From Cyclobacteriaceae bacterium (GTDB lineage: Bacteria > Bacteroidota > Bacteroidia > Cytophagales > Cyclobacteriaceae): a DNA stretch of 48,609 bases. The stretch covers positions 1 to 48,609 of the forward strand of contig PXCO01000187.1 of assembly GCA_003565295.1 (NCBI GenBank), written 5' to 3'. Shown in pieces: positions 9,733-18,288 of this stretch (its first letter is position 1; every line of letters starts with the position of its first letter). The notes beneath the pieces were generated by a model. That model was not told where the DNA came from, searched no databases, and saw nothing but the letters and a program-made list of their open reading frames with translations. The translations under genes were made by a program, and so were the position numbers.

Positions 9733-11157
9733 ATGAAGAAAGAAACATCTACTATACAAAAAGCATTGCCCAGAAGGGATTTTGTTAAGAAGGCCGCATT
9801 GGCCGGAGCTGGTTTCTATATAGTGCCCAGGGCCGTTCTTGGTGGGCCGGGGCATGTGGCACCCAGTGACAAAGTGAATATAGGCTTGATTGGTGCCGGA
9901 GGCAAGGGAAGACAAAATGCCCAGGATTTGATGAAGCTGGACGATGTTGCCATTACTGCCATTGCCGATCCTGGCGAATATTGGGACCTTGCCAATTTTT
10001 ACTATAGGTCAATCGCCGGTAGAGGGCCAGTAAAGCGGCTTGTAGAAAACTTTTACCGGGAGAGAGAATCTGGTTTTAAGGTTGCCGAATATTTGGATTT
10101 CAGAAGAATGCTGGAAAGGGAAAAGGATCTAGACGCTGTTTGTTGCAGCACACCCGATAATACCCATGCCTATATCACTTATCTTTCCATGAAAAGTGGG
10201 AAACATGTATACTGCGAAAAACCACTTACTCATAATATTTGGGAGGCACGATTGATAAAAGCACTTACCGCTGAAACTGGCCTTGCCACACAAATGGGCA
10301 ATGTGGGCCATAGTACGGATGGAATCAGGGAAACTGTGGAATTTCTTCGGGCCGGTGTGATCGGTGAGGTAAGGGAGACCCACTCTTGGGTTCCCGCCAC
10401 AAGATGGATTCCTGAAATTAAAGGTATGCCCATGGAGAGTTCCACTAAGCCCAGTGGATTGGATTGGGACCTATGGTTAGGACCTACCCCTCATAAGCCC
10501 TATCACGAATGGTATTCCCCTGTGACCTGGAGGGATTTCTGGGATTTTGGCTGTGGGGCCTTGGGGGATTTCGGATGTCATGACATGGATGCGGCCACTT
10601 GGGCATTTGAATTGGATCATCCGGAAACAGTAGAAGTGTTTCCGGCTGGGTTTAGCAATAAGGATATTGCCCCTTATGGGGAAATAGGATACTACCATTT
10701 TCCTGCAAAAAATGGGCTCTCTCCCATTCAGCTCACCTGGTACTCCGGGGGGCTTAAGCCTCCTTTGCATAAGGATTTACCAGAAGGATATCAGTGGACA
10801 GGGAGAGGTACGCTTTTCGTAGGGGAAAAGGGGATTATCGTGAATGAAGGAGGGAACCGGGCTCCAAAAGTTTTTCCAGAAGATTTAGCACAACGTATAA
10901 AGAAGCCGGAGCAGGTAATCCCTAGGAGCAAAGGGCATTTCAGGGACTGGGTGGATGCCATTAAAGGGGGGCCAAAGTCCAGTGCGAATTTTGAATATGG
11001 TGCTCACCTTACCGAGATCACTTTATTGGGAGTACTTTCTCTCAGGCTTGGAGGAAAGAAAATCCTTTGGGATGCTGAAGCTATGAAGGCAAAAGGAATT
11101 CCTGAAGCAGATCCATATATCAAGGAACCGGTCCGGTCCGGTTGGGAAATGGGGTAG
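9733..11157 (+). CDS. Tat-exported Gfo/Idh/MocA-family oxidoreductase
   Basis: A 474-residue NAD(P)-dependent oxidoreductase. A true twin-arginine signal is present (ALPRRDFVKKAALAGAGF, Arg14-Arg15), so it should be folded with its cofactor and exported to the periplasm. The Rossmann nucleotide loop is IGLIGAGGKGRQN (about residues 50-62), and the family signature EKP lies at 162-164 (YCEKPLTHN). The C-terminal part has the substrate-domain motif DFGCHDMDAATWAFEL. Family members oxidise sugars, inositols or related compounds. It is the last gene of the plus-strand run and is followed by a convergent hairpin terminator. Partnership with the preceding lactonase-like protein is suggested by 3-base spacing and shared export. 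Confidence 0.92.
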   Translation: MKKETSTIQKALPRRDFVKKAALAGAGFYIVPRAVLGGPGHVAPSDKVNIGLIGAGGKGRQNAQDLMKLDDVAITAIADPGEYWDLANFYYRSIAGRGPVKRLVENFYRERESGFKVAEYLDFRRMLEREKDLDAVCCSTPDNTHAYITYLSMKSGKHVYCEKPLTHNIWEARLIKALTAETGLATQMGNVGHSTDGIRETVEFLRAGVIGEVRETHSWVPATRWIPEIKGMPMESSTKPSGLDWDLWLGPTPHKPYHEWYSPVTWRDFWDFGCGALGDFGCHDMDAATWAFELDHPETVEVFPAGFSNKDIAPYGEIGYYHFPAKNGLSPIQLTWYSGGLKPPLHKDLPEGYQWTGRGTLFVGEKGIIVNEGGNRAPKVFPEDLAQRIKKPEQVIPRSKGHFRDWVDAIKGGPKSSANFEYGAHLTEITLLGVLSLRLGGKKILWDAEAMKAKGIPEADPYIKEPVRSGWEMG

Positions 11158-11167
11158 CAAAACAAGA

Positions 11168-11203
11168 AGGCCTTTGGACATCAGTAAGGAAGTTCAAGGG
11201 CCT
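11168..11203. terminator. Convergent hairpin terminator
   Basis: AGGCCTTTGGAC and GTTCAAGGGCCT form a 12-pair stem with two G-T pairs and a 12-base loop. It lies between the ends of the convergent oxidoreductase and batA genes. T-tracts on either side are short, so strength is uncertain. Confidence 0.6.
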
Positions 11204-11211
11204 TTCCTTTA

Positions 11212-12252
11212 CTAATCCATCAAGAAGTTGTTGAAAAAGGTATTTTTGAGCCCTAGCCAGATAAAAAAACACACTATTCCCCAAAAAAGGTAAGCTCTAT
11301 AATAATCAATGGTTTCTTTATACCTGGATTCGATGATCTCTGCTTTTTCCAGTTCATCGATTTGATCAAAAATCTGATCCAGGGCGTCACCATCAGATGC
11401 TCTGAAGAACTGGCCATTGGCAATTCTGGCAATATCTCTCAGGGTTCCTTCGTTAAGGTAACTTTCAATCATTTGAGGCCTTCCAAAAAAGTCCGTACCG
11501 TAAGGCACCATTCCATCCTTACCCACCGCCACAGTGTATATTTTGATATCCATGGCTGCGGCAAGTTGGGCGGCAAATATTGGATCCACATTTCCTGCAT
11601 TATTGTCTCCATCGCTGAGAAGCACCATTACCTTAGATTGGGCCTCTGATTCCCTCATTCGGTTGGTGGCAGCGGATAAAGCACTGCCAATGGCCGTTCC
11701 CTTTGCGTCCATCATGTTGAAGGATATGTCACTTACCAGATCTTTTAATAGATCATGGTCAGTGGTAAGCGGAGCCAGAGAAAAGGCCTCTCCAGAAAAA
11801 ATGACAATCCCTATCCTATCCCCAAATCTTCCGTCGATAAAATCAATGGCTGTCTGCTTTGCGGCTTCAAGGCGGTTGGGGTTAAAGTCCTGCAAATCCA
11901 TGGACTCAGAGATATCCAGTACCAGCATTATATCAATGCCCTCTGTGAACTGTTCTACTTTTTCGTTGGTTCTTTGAGGCCTGGCCAAGGCAATTACAAT
12001 AAACCAAAGGCAAAGCATAAAGAACAACATGGGAATGAGCCGGAGATAAGTCCAGGGGTTTTTTTGGGGGGCCATTTTAGGCACAGACAATTCCAGTACA
12101 GGGTTGTTGATAACCTTGGCAAACTTCCTGATCAGTAGAATCAAGGGGACCACCCATAATAAGTGTAAGGCCCATAAATTTTCCCATTCATAGGAGCGGA
12201 AGGTTTCTGGAGAAAACCAGGTCCATGACAAATAGGGCAGGGTCTCATTCAT
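11212..12252 (-). CDS. batA: BatA-like membrane protein with von Willebrand A domain
   Basis: A 346-residue inner membrane protein of the Bat (Bacteroides aerotolerance) family. Two N-terminal membrane segments (about residues 28-42 and 73-91) precede a VWA domain whose metal-ion site is intact: DISES at 113-117, a Thr in LTTD, and LLSDGDNN. A third membrane segment lies at about 318-338. The VWA domain should face the periplasm. It is the last of three genes on the minus strand and overlaps the preceding one by 8 bases, so translation is coupled. Bat proteins have been linked to oxidative stress tolerance and envelope integrity, usually working with a MoxR ATPase; no moxR, batB, batC, batD or batE is present here. 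It could equally be called BatB. Confidence 0.82.
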   Translation of the reverse strand: MNETLPYLSWTWFSPETFRSYEWENLWALHLLWVVPLILLIRKFAKVINNPVLELSVPKMAPQKNPWTYLRLIPMLFFMLCLWFIVIALARPQRTNEKVEQFTEGIDIMLVLDISESMDLQDFNPNRLEAAKQTAIDFIDGRFGDRIGIVIFSGEAFSLAPLTTDHDLLKDLVSDISFNMMDAKGTAIGSALSAATNRMRESEAQSKVMVLLSDGDNNAGNVDPIFAAQLAAAMDIKIYTVAVGKDGMVPYGTDFFGRPQMIESYLNEGTLRDIARIANGQFFRASDGDALDQIFDQIDELEKAEIIESRYKETIDYYRAYLFWGIVCFFIWLGLKNTFFNNFLMD

Positions 12253-13147
12253 TAACGTTGTATTTTTTTATTTTATCTTCAAAGATTTCGGTGGATACTT
12301 CCCTCAATTTTTCACAAGATACAGGAATATCCTCATCTACGCGATCGGCATAGATCACCAGTTCTATTTTTCTGAAATCATTGAGTAGCCCTGGCAACCC
12401 CAGGTGCTGTGCAATTTCAGTAGACGTCCATTCCCTGAAGGGTTTACCGGTAAGGGACTCCATATAGCTTTTCCAAAGTCCCAATAACTCATCAGCCGAT
12501 TGTAGGGTAGGCTGTTCCAAGAGGGTTCTTTTGGCATTTTTCCACCTTTGCAGAAACCGTTTTCTTTTTTTTCTCTCCTTGTAAACCAGCCACAAGTTCA
12601 CGAGTTTTTTTCCGAATAGGAAGTATAAGGCGACCAATACAGCAATACTTACCAGACTGATGATAATGAGTCTGGGGTAATTAAACCCCAGAGGGATGGA
12701 AATATAAGCGTTGTTCTCTTGAAAACTCAGGTTTTCGGGGATTTCATCGATCGTAAGTTGTAAATCAAGGCTGACCTCATCGGGGAAGTGCGAGATGCTA
12801 TCATACCTCAAAACTTCAAAAACCGGAAGGCTGAACTTCCGGGTGGACTCCAATGAAAAATTGGAAAGAAAATATACCGCACTATCCAGCGTAATGCTGT
12901 CCTGGGTGCTTGAGGTAAAGGTCTGTTTTTCTAAAAACTCCATAGTCCCGTAATTGTAGGTGGAGTCGGGAAAGAGCACATCGAGCGAGGAATGATACCT
13001 GGCCTTGAGTACATAGCCGACCATTTCCCCCAATTTGGCGGAATCTTTCAGAAAATATCCATTTACCTGTACCTCTTGTGCTTGGACGAAAGAGGGCAAG
13101 GCGAAGGATAGGAGGAGGAACGAACAAAGAAATAGAAATTTACCCAC
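12245..13147 (-). CDS. Bat-cluster membrane protein of unknown function
   Basis: A 300-residue protein with a cleavable signal peptide ending in SFVQAQ, an extracytoplasmic beta-rich domain of about 130 residues, one membrane helix at 158-179 (LIIISLVSIAVLVALYFLFG) and a basic cytoplasmic tail starting KERKKRKRF. Its start overlaps the end of the DUF58 gene by 8 bases and its end overlaps batA by 8 bases. This position between DUF58 and batA is where Bacteroidota Bat operons carry a poorly characterised membrane protein, which supports a role in the same envelope complex. I recognise no catalytic motif. The helical tail with FREWTSTEIAQHLGL may contact the cytoplasmic DUF58 protein or a MoxR ATPase; that is inference. 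Confidence 0.75.
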   Translation of the reverse strand: MGKFLFLCSFLLLSFALPSFVQAQEVQVNGYFLKDSAKLGEMVGYVLKARYHSSLDVLFPDSTYNYGTMEFLEKQTFTSSTQDSITLDSAVYFLSNFSLESTRKFSLPVFEVLRYDSISHFPDEVSLDLQLTIDEIPENLSFQENNAYISIPLGFNYPRLIIISLVSIAVLVALYFLFGKKLVNLWLVYKERKKRKRFLQRWKNAKRTLLEQPTLQSADELLGLWKSYMESLTGKPFREWTSTEIAQHLGLPGLLNDFRKIELVIYADRVDEDIPVSCEKLREVSTEIFEDKIKKYNVNE

Positions 13148-14018
13148 GCTTCATGCTACGGTTTCTGGTTTTAAATAGTTCCATAAGAGGCAGCACGATA
13201 TCTTCCCCTGTGCCGATTTGTAAATAGTTAATCTGGGTTTTTTTGCAAAGGGTTTTCAGGGACTCTCTGTCTGAGTAAAAAGACTTGTATATTTTTTTTG
13301 AAAACCCACCAAAGGCGGTGTTCACCCAAGTGGTTTTCCCATTCTCTTTGTCGTAAAGAGGGACAATCCCCAATGAAGGAAGTGCTGATTCCAATGGATC
13401 GGTAAGTTGTATGGCAACCACGTCATGCTTATTGGCCAATGCCTTTAAAGGGTTTTCATAACCTTCATCTATAAAATCTGAGATGACAATGATGATGCTT
13501 CTTTTTTTGATGAGATTGAGGCAAAAAGTAAACATCCCCTTAAGGTCCGTCTTCATGGAATTATTGGTGTGATTAAAAATCCCCTTGATGATTTTCACCG
13601 CTTGCCTGGGCCCTTTGGAGGGCATGATGATTTTCTCTTTTTGGTCGGAGTAGGAGACCACACCCACTTGGCTACCTTCAAATACAGCTGCCAAGGTCAA
13701 AACCCCTGCGATCTCTTTTCCCAGGTCAATTTTTTTCCGCTCCTTTCCCCCTGTCTCCTGCGATCCACTCACGTCCAACAAAAAATAAACACACTGATCT
13801 TTATCTTCCTTGAAGGTTTTCACAAAGGTGCCGTGACCTTTGGCAGAAACCTTCCACTCTACCGTCCGTATATCATCTCCGTACTGATAGGGCCTGAGGT
13901 CGTCAAACTCTAATCCGGCCCCTTTGAAAATGGACTGATAATCACCTTGGAGGTGGTTATTGGCCACTTTTCGGAGCATAATTTCGTACCTTCGTAGTTT
14001 CTTAACGAGTTGGTTCAT
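13140..14018 (-). CDS. DUF58-domain protein (Bat cluster)
   Basis: A 292-residue cytoplasmic protein of the DUF58 family. The family signature appears near residues 28-60 (GAGLEFDDLRPYQYGDDIRTVEW), followed by a degenerate VWA-like fold with DVSGSQ in place of the full metal site. DUF58 proteins are typical partners of MoxR AAA+ ATPases and of VWA membrane proteins. It is the first gene of the three-gene minus-strand cluster and diverges from a DUF4296 lipoprotein gene. No moxR gene lies upstream, which is unusual because moxR normally directly precedes DUF58 in Bacteroidota. Confidence 0.87.
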   Translation of the reverse strand: MNQLVKKLRRYEIMLRKVANNHLQGDYQSIFKGAGLEFDDLRPYQYGDDIRTVEWKVSAKGHGTFVKTFKEDKDQCVYFLLDVSGSQETGGKERKKIDLGKEIAGVLTLAAVFEGSQVGVVSYSDQKEKIIMPSKGPRQAVKIIKGIFNHTNNSMKTDLKGMFTFCLNLIKKRSIIIVISDFIDEGYENPLKALANKHDVVAIQLTDPLESALPSLGIVPLYDKENGKTTWVNTAFGGFSKKIYKSFYSDRESLKTLCKKTQINYLQIGTGEDIVLPLMELFKTRNRSMKRG

Positions 14019-14103
14019 GAAAATTCTTGGAATGAAAAGACTAATTTAGCAGTCTCATTTGAATAATAAAACGACTTTAAGACCACTTATTGTCAATTGT
14101 CTA

Positions 14104-14475
14104 ATGAATATGGTAATTTTGGCTGTGAGAAAATGTATAATGTGGGCGATAATAGCTGGTTTGCTGCTAAGCTGTGCTAGGGAAAAAAGGCCGGAAGGCA
14201 TACTTAACGAGGAAGAGATGGTAAAGGTGCTGATTGATATCCACCTTACAGAGGGGTTTGTGCAGGCCCTGCCCATACCCTATGACTCGTCCAAAAAATT
14301 ATATCCCGTACTGGAAAAAGAGATTTTTGAAAAGCACGAGATCAGTGATAGCCTGTATCTTCAAAGCCTTCAGTACTACCTGAGGGATGCCATTAAGATG
14401 GAGGAATTGTATGCCAGGACCATTGATTCCCTAACCCTTTATGAGAAAAAGATTGACCAAGCGGCCCGTCAATAA
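14104..14475 (+). CDS. DUF4296-family lipoprotein
   Basis: A small lipoprotein of 123 residues when started at the ATG at 14104; an in-frame TTG at 14059 would add 15 residues. The ATG gives a signal of 23 residues before the lipobox GLLLSC. The mature part has the DUF4296 pattern: an ILNEEEMVKVLIDIHLTEGF helix near the start, then a KHEISDSLYLQSLQYYLRD helix. The family is common in Bacteroidota and uncharacterised; it is predicted all-helical and anchored in the envelope. It is a single-gene unit that diverges from the Bat cluster and is followed by intergenic repeats. Confidence 0.8.
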   Translation: MNMVILAVRKCIMWAIIAGLLLSCAREKRPEGILNEEEMVKVLIDIHLTEGFVQALPIPYDSSKKLYPVLEKEIFEKHEISDSLYLQSLQYYLRDAIKMEELYARTIDSLTLYEKKIDQAARQ

Positions 14476-14582
14476 ACATACTGATTAAATCGAGGATGGT
14501 GGAATCTCCACCCTGAGGTTTGAGCAAAGGGTCGGGACAGGCTACCTCCTGGACAACAATCAGGTATGGCCATTAAAAGACA
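14476..14582 (+). repeat. Degraded end of the intergenic repeat family
   Basis: No gene is visible here. The stretch contains GTCGGGACAGGCTACC and TATGGCCATTAAAAGACAA, which resemble the distal parts of the better-preserved units downstream and at 43990-44110 (GGGCAGGCTATCC, TATGGCCATT). It looks like a partial or decayed copy that precedes two fuller tandem units. Confidence 0.5.
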
Positions 14583-14720
14583 ATTATAAACAGATGAAAT
14601 GCCCATGAGAAAGAATTCTCACACAGGGGGATGATTATCCAGGGCATTCCACCCCGACCTGCGCTACGGGGCAAGTTCCCGAAACAAGTTCGGGACAGGT
14701 AATGACCGCTGAAAAGAAAA
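14583..14720 (+). repeat. Intergenic repeat unit A (tandem, palindrome-rich)
   Basis: A unit of about 138 bases that starts with ATTATAAACAGATGAAAT and contains GGGATGATTATCC and a palindrome of the TCCCGAA/TTCGGGA type (TTCCCGAAACAAGTTCGGGA). Unit B begins directly after it with the same TATAAACAGATGAAAT motif, so the two are arranged head to tail. It contains no open frame of note: the ATG inside the motif reaches a stop after four codons. Confidence 0.7.
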
Positions 14721-14875
14721 TATAAACAGATGAAATCGAGCCTGTCCTGACGGCAGTCAGGGCATGACGAGCACGTCACACACTGGGATGATTATCATTT
14801 GGGAGATTCCCCCGAAGCGAGTCCGGGGCAGGCTATCCTGAAGATCGGGACAAGTTGTGGCAAATAAAAATCAAT
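14721..14875 (+). repeat. Intergenic repeat unit B, ending at the mutS2 start
   Basis: A unit of about 155 bases that starts TATAAACAGATGAAATCGAG and holds the hairpin CCTGACGGCAGTCAGG, the sequence GGGATGATTATCA, then GGGGCAGGCTATCC and CGGGACAAGTTGTGGC. A third copy of the boundary motif (TATAAACACATGAAAG, 14876-14891) follows, and its ATG is the start codon of mutS2. The first 70 bases match the inverted copy at the right edge of the window almost perfectly; the last 60 match the copy at 43990-44110. Confidence 0.8.
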
Positions 14876-14884
14876 TATAAACAC

Positions 14885-17284
14885 ATGAAAGTTTATCCTG
14901 CGAATATTGAGGAGAAAATCAATTTTGACAAAATAAAATCGCTGATCAAAGAGGCCTGCACCAGTAAACTTGGGGTAGATTTTGTGGAAAAAATCACCTT
15001 TTCAAGCGATTTCAACATGGTGCAGAAACTTGTAGACCAGACCGATGAGTTTAAACAGTTGCTTTCCTCTGGTGAATCATTCCCCTCTTCCAATTTTGTG
15101 GACATATACCCCTACCTCGATAAAGCCAAGGTGCCCGGCACCTTCTTGTATGAGGATGATTTTCATCAAGTGAGACTGGGGCTACACACCTTGGAAGCAT
15201 GTGTGGCCTTCTTTGAAAAACATGAGGAGGAATACCCCCAGCTTAGCCAGTTATTGGGGATGGTGGTAAAGGATAACACCTTGCTAAAATCCATTGAAAA
15301 AGTAATGGATGAAAAGGGCAGGTTAAAGAACAATGCCACCCAGGAGCTCAGCCTAATCCGTGGTCAGCTACTATATGAGGAAAGCAGGTTAAGAAAGGTG
15401 CTGGACAGTATTTACAGGAATGCCAAGGCCCAGGGATTTACCCCTGATGATGCATCTATCACCATCAGGGGCGGGCGTATGGTCATACCGGTCTTAGCAG
15501 AGTACAAACGGAGGATCAAGGGGTTTATACACGATGAATCGGCCACGGGTCAGACGGTTTTTTTAGAGCCTGCCGAAGTATTGGATATCAATAATGAGAT
15601 CCGGGACCTGGAATACATGGAGCGCCGTGAAATCCAAAAAATCCTGACTCAACTTACCGATCAATTGAGGGTTCATATTCCCGATCTAAGGAAATCCTTT
15701 CAGTTTCTAGGGCTTGTGGATTTCATTCGTGCCAAGGCCAAATTTGCCCTACAGACAGATAGCCATAAACCCCGCTTGGGGAAGGAAAAAAACCTTCTTT
15801 GGAAGGGAGCCAGGCATCCCTTGTTGGAGCTGACCTTTAAGCAACAGCAAAAAAAAGTGGTCCCATTGAATATGCAATTGGACCACAATAAGCGGATTTT
15901 GGTGATTTCTGGACCCAATGCAGGAGGGAAATCCGTGGCCCTAAAAACTGCGGCACTCCTCCAATATATGTTGCAGTGTGGATTGTTGATTCCTGTGGAG
16001 GAAGATTCCGCCTGCTGCATTTTCGACCAATTTTTTATAGATATAGGTGATGAACAAAACCTAGAGAATGACCTGAGCACATACAGTTCCCACCTGTTGA
16101 ACATGAAGTTTTTCACCACTTTCTCCAATAAAAAGACCATCTTTTTCATTGATGAATTCGGTACAGGGACGGAGCCCCAATTTGGGGGGGCAATTGCGGA
16201 GGGGATTCTGATTGGATTGAATAAATCAGGTGCTTTCGGGGTGGTTACCACTCATTATGGAAATCTTAAACAGCTGGCATCCAAGAGTCATGGACTTGTA
16301 AATGGTGCCATGAGGTATGATGTGGAAAAGCTGGAGCCACTCTATCAATTGGAGATTGGAAAGCCTGGAAGCTCTTTTGCCTTCGAAATTGCGGGTAAAA
16401 TTGGCATAGCCAAAGACATTATCCTTCATGCAAGAGCACAGGTGGGGGAAACAAGGGTGAATTATGACAGGCTTCTGTTAAAATTGGAAAGCGAGAAGAA
16501 CAAGTACGATGAACTTTTGGTGGAGAACCAAAGGAAAGAAAGATTGCTTGCCCAGCGCATGGAGGAGTACAATGCTCTAAAATCTTCCTTGGAAGAAAGT
16601 AAGAAGGCAATCCTGCTGGAGGCCAAACAGCAGGCTAGGGCTATCATGGAAGAAGCCAACAGGAAGATTGAACATACCATTAAGGAGATCAAGGAACAGA
16701 AAGCCGAAAAAGCAGCCACCCAGCAATTGAGGAAATCACTCGAAGCCCATAAGGCATCCTTGGGAACGGGGGATAGGTCAGCCAAAAAACAATCCACTCG
16801 CCACCCGAAGGTGGAGGTGGTGAAAGGTGAAATTTCAGTGGGGGACCATGTTAGGCTCAAGGATAATGGGGCTTTGGCAGAGGTATTATCCATTCAAGGT
16901 AAGAATGTGGAGATAAGCATTGGAGACTTGAAATCTAAAATTAAGCTGGACAGGATAGAGAAGGTTTCGAACACCTCAGTGAAGAAAGCGAAAAGAGCAG
17001 CCACCATCGGTTTTGATCCCATGCAAAAAAGGACAGATTTCTCACCTAATTTGGACATTAGAGGCAAAAGAGGAGAGGAAGTGATTGGGTTGATTCAGCA
17101 TTTTATAGATGATGCCAACATGCTGGGGATCTCTGATCTGAGGATTGTCCACGGCAAAGGCAACGGTATACTAAGGGATTTGACAAGGAATATGCTTCAG
17201 AAAATGAAAGTAGTTCAAAAAATGGAGGATGAACATGCCGACAGGGGGGGGGCCGGGGTGACTATGGTCACCCTTAAGCCCTAA
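14885..17284 (+). CDS. mutS2: MutS2 family ATPase/endonuclease with Smr domain
   Basis: A 799-residue MutS2. I start it at the ATG at 14885; a TTG ten codons upstream lies in repeat sequence. Domains in order are the MutS-like core helices (about 1-300), the ATPase with Walker A GPNAGGKS (about 342-349) and Walker B TIFFIDEFGTGTEP (about 418-431), a long charged coiled coil (about 510-630), a KOW-like strand region with VKGEISVGDHVRLKDNG, and a C-terminal Smr nuclease domain with LDIRGKRGEE and IVHGKGNGILR. Related proteins have been tied to suppression of recombination and to splitting collided ribosomes. Its 5' side is built of tandem repeats, and the start codon lies in a copy of the repeat boundary motif, which could affect its expression. 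Confidence 0.95.
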   Translation: MKVYPANIEEKINFDKIKSLIKEACTSKLGVDFVEKITFSSDFNMVQKLVDQTDEFKQLLSSGESFPSSNFVDIYPYLDKAKVPGTFLYEDDFHQVRLGLHTLEACVAFFEKHEEEYPQLSQLLGMVVKDNTLLKSIEKVMDEKGRLKNNATQELSLIRGQLLYEESRLRKVLDSIYRNAKAQGFTPDDASITIRGGRMVIPVLAEYKRRIKGFIHDESATGQTVFLEPAEVLDINNEIRDLEYMERREIQKILTQLTDQLRVHIPDLRKSFQFLGLVDFIRAKAKFALQTDSHKPRLGKEKNLLWKGARHPLLELTFKQQQKKVVPLNMQLDHNKRILVISGPNAGGKSVALKTAALLQYMLQCGLLIPVEEDSACCIFDQFFIDIGDEQNLENDLSTYSSHLLNMKFFTTFSNKKTIFFIDEFGTGTEPQFGGAIAEGILIGLNKSGAFGVVTTHYGNLKQLASKSHGLVNGAMRYDVEKLEPLYQLEIGKPGSSFAFEIAGKIGIAKDIILHARAQVGETRVNYDRLLLKLESEKNKYDELLVENQRKERLLAQRMEEYNALKSSLEESKKAILLEAKQQARAIMEEANRKIEHTIKEIKEQKAEKAATQQLRKSLEAHKASLGTGDRSAKKQSTRHPKVEVVKGEISVGDHVRLKDNGALAEVLSIQGKNVEISIGDLKSKIKLDRIEKVSNTSVKKAKRAATIGFDPMQKRTDFSPNLDIRGKRGEEVIGLIQHFIDDANMLGISDLRIVHGKGNGILRDLTRNMLQKMKVVQKMEDEHADRGGAGVTMVTLKP

Positions 17285-17301
17285 CCTCATGATCTACGGA
17301 A

Positions 17302-17739
17302 TTACCTTTTGAATGCCTGCCTGGCCAGTAGTTTCCAGTTTTTCCCTTCTTTCTGCCAAACCAACAGTACACCTAGGTTTACATCAGCTGGATCTGCTCC
17401 CCTATTGTGGGTGGTGCCTCGGAGATTATGTCTTACTAGTGCAACATTTCCAGATATATCCACACTTTGCTCGGAAAGGTTGATACTTGTGAAATTGGAC
17501 TCCCCGCTTGCTAGTGCTTCCACAAACTCTTCTTGATTTTCCATGCCTCCATGAGAATGGCCATAGGTTAGTTTTTTAGAGGAAAGAGAAGTTAATTTGG
17601 CTCTGTCTCCACTGATCATGGCCTCGCGTAGTTCCTCCACTGCCTTTTCAACGGATGCTACTTCCTTATTTTGTGCGAAAGTGGAAAGGTTTACCGTGAA
17701 AAATAGGATGATTGCAACAAATAGGTTTTTGGGTGTCAT
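17302..17739 (-). CDS. Exported NTF2-like (SnoaL/DUF4440) protein
   Basis: A 145-residue protein with a signal peptide ending in NLSTFAQ and a single NTF2-like alpha+beta fold: an N-terminal helix VASVEKAVEELREAMISGD, the LSSKKLTYGHSHGG turn, and closing strands GVLLVWQKEGKNWKLLARQAFKR. Proteins of this fold bind small ligands or act as isomerases or hydrolases; the conserved His-rich YGHSHGG patch lines the usual pocket. It is convergent with mutS2 (17 bases apart) and lies 24 bases downstream of a lipoprotein gene on the same strand, so those two may be cotranscribed. The substrate is unknown. Confidence 0.8.
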   Translation of the reverse strand: MTPKNLFVAIILFFTVNLSTFAQNKEVASVEKAVEELREAMISGDRAKLTSLSSKKLTYGHSHGGMENQEEFVEALASGESNFTSINLSEQSVDISGNVALVRHNLRGTTHNRGADPADVNLGVLLVWQKEGKNWKLLARQAFKR

Positions 17740-17763
17740 AGTGTAGAATTAATTGAGTTAATG

Positions 17764-18240
17764 TTAATTTTTAATCACAAGTTCGATCACATAAAAGCCA
17801 GCTAAAGCAGTTACCCTGGCGTTGGCAGGGGCCGCAACCGTAAATTCCAACCTTAGGCGATCCTGGTTACGAGTAAAGGACATTTCCCTTCCAGCTGCAG
17901 GCTGATTTCCAGTAAGTATTAGTCTATCCAGGTTTTCACCTGTGATGGACCAAGACCCGTTGCTGTCAAACAGGTTGCCTCCTCCGGTAGAGGTATAATT
18001 TCTGCCGCCGGTGTTATTGAGAAAGGTGATTTCAAAATTGGAGAAGTCACCGGTTTGCGAAACCCCATCTTTGGAGACAGACCCTCCACCGGACACAGCC
18101 CAGGTAAGTGAGCCTTGTTCACCAGCCAATTTTTCCCTGGCCAATTGCTCTTGGGTTTTTTGGGGTCCGTCATCATCGCTACTACAGGAAATGATCCAAG
18201 GAAGGATGAGCAAAAAGAAGAATAGTGCACTTTTGTTCAT
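17764..18240 (-). CDS. Lipoprotein of unknown function
   Basis: A 158-residue lipoprotein with lipobox WIISC followed by the acidic linker SSDDDGPQ, a feature that often directs lipoproteins to the surface in Bacteroidota. The mature part is Gly- and Ser-rich and mostly beta-strand (GSLTWAVSGGGSVSKDG, NYTSTGGGNLFDSNGSWSI, ending in GFYVIELVIKN), suggesting a small beta-sandwich. I do not recognise the family. The next gene upstream on the same strand encodes an ABC ATPase that ends 48 bases away; the gene downstream is the NTF2-like protein. Confidence 0.7.
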   Translation of the reverse strand: MNKSALFFFLLILPWIISCSSDDDGPQKTQEQLAREKLAGEQGSLTWAVSGGGSVSKDGVSQTGDFSNFEITFLNNTGGRNYTSTGGGNLFDSNGSWSITGENLDRLILTGNQPAAGREMSFTRNQDRLRLEFTVAAPANARVTALAGFYVIELVIKN

Positions 18241-18288
18241 GACGGCATTGATATGATAACCCGTAAATTTACTTAATATGGCAGATAA

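Noticed and set aside
14476-14884. CRISPR array or tRNA cluster in the repeat region before mutS2
   Set aside because: Units are about 140-155 bases and similar throughout, without short repeats and unique spacers, and no cloverleaf can be drawn.
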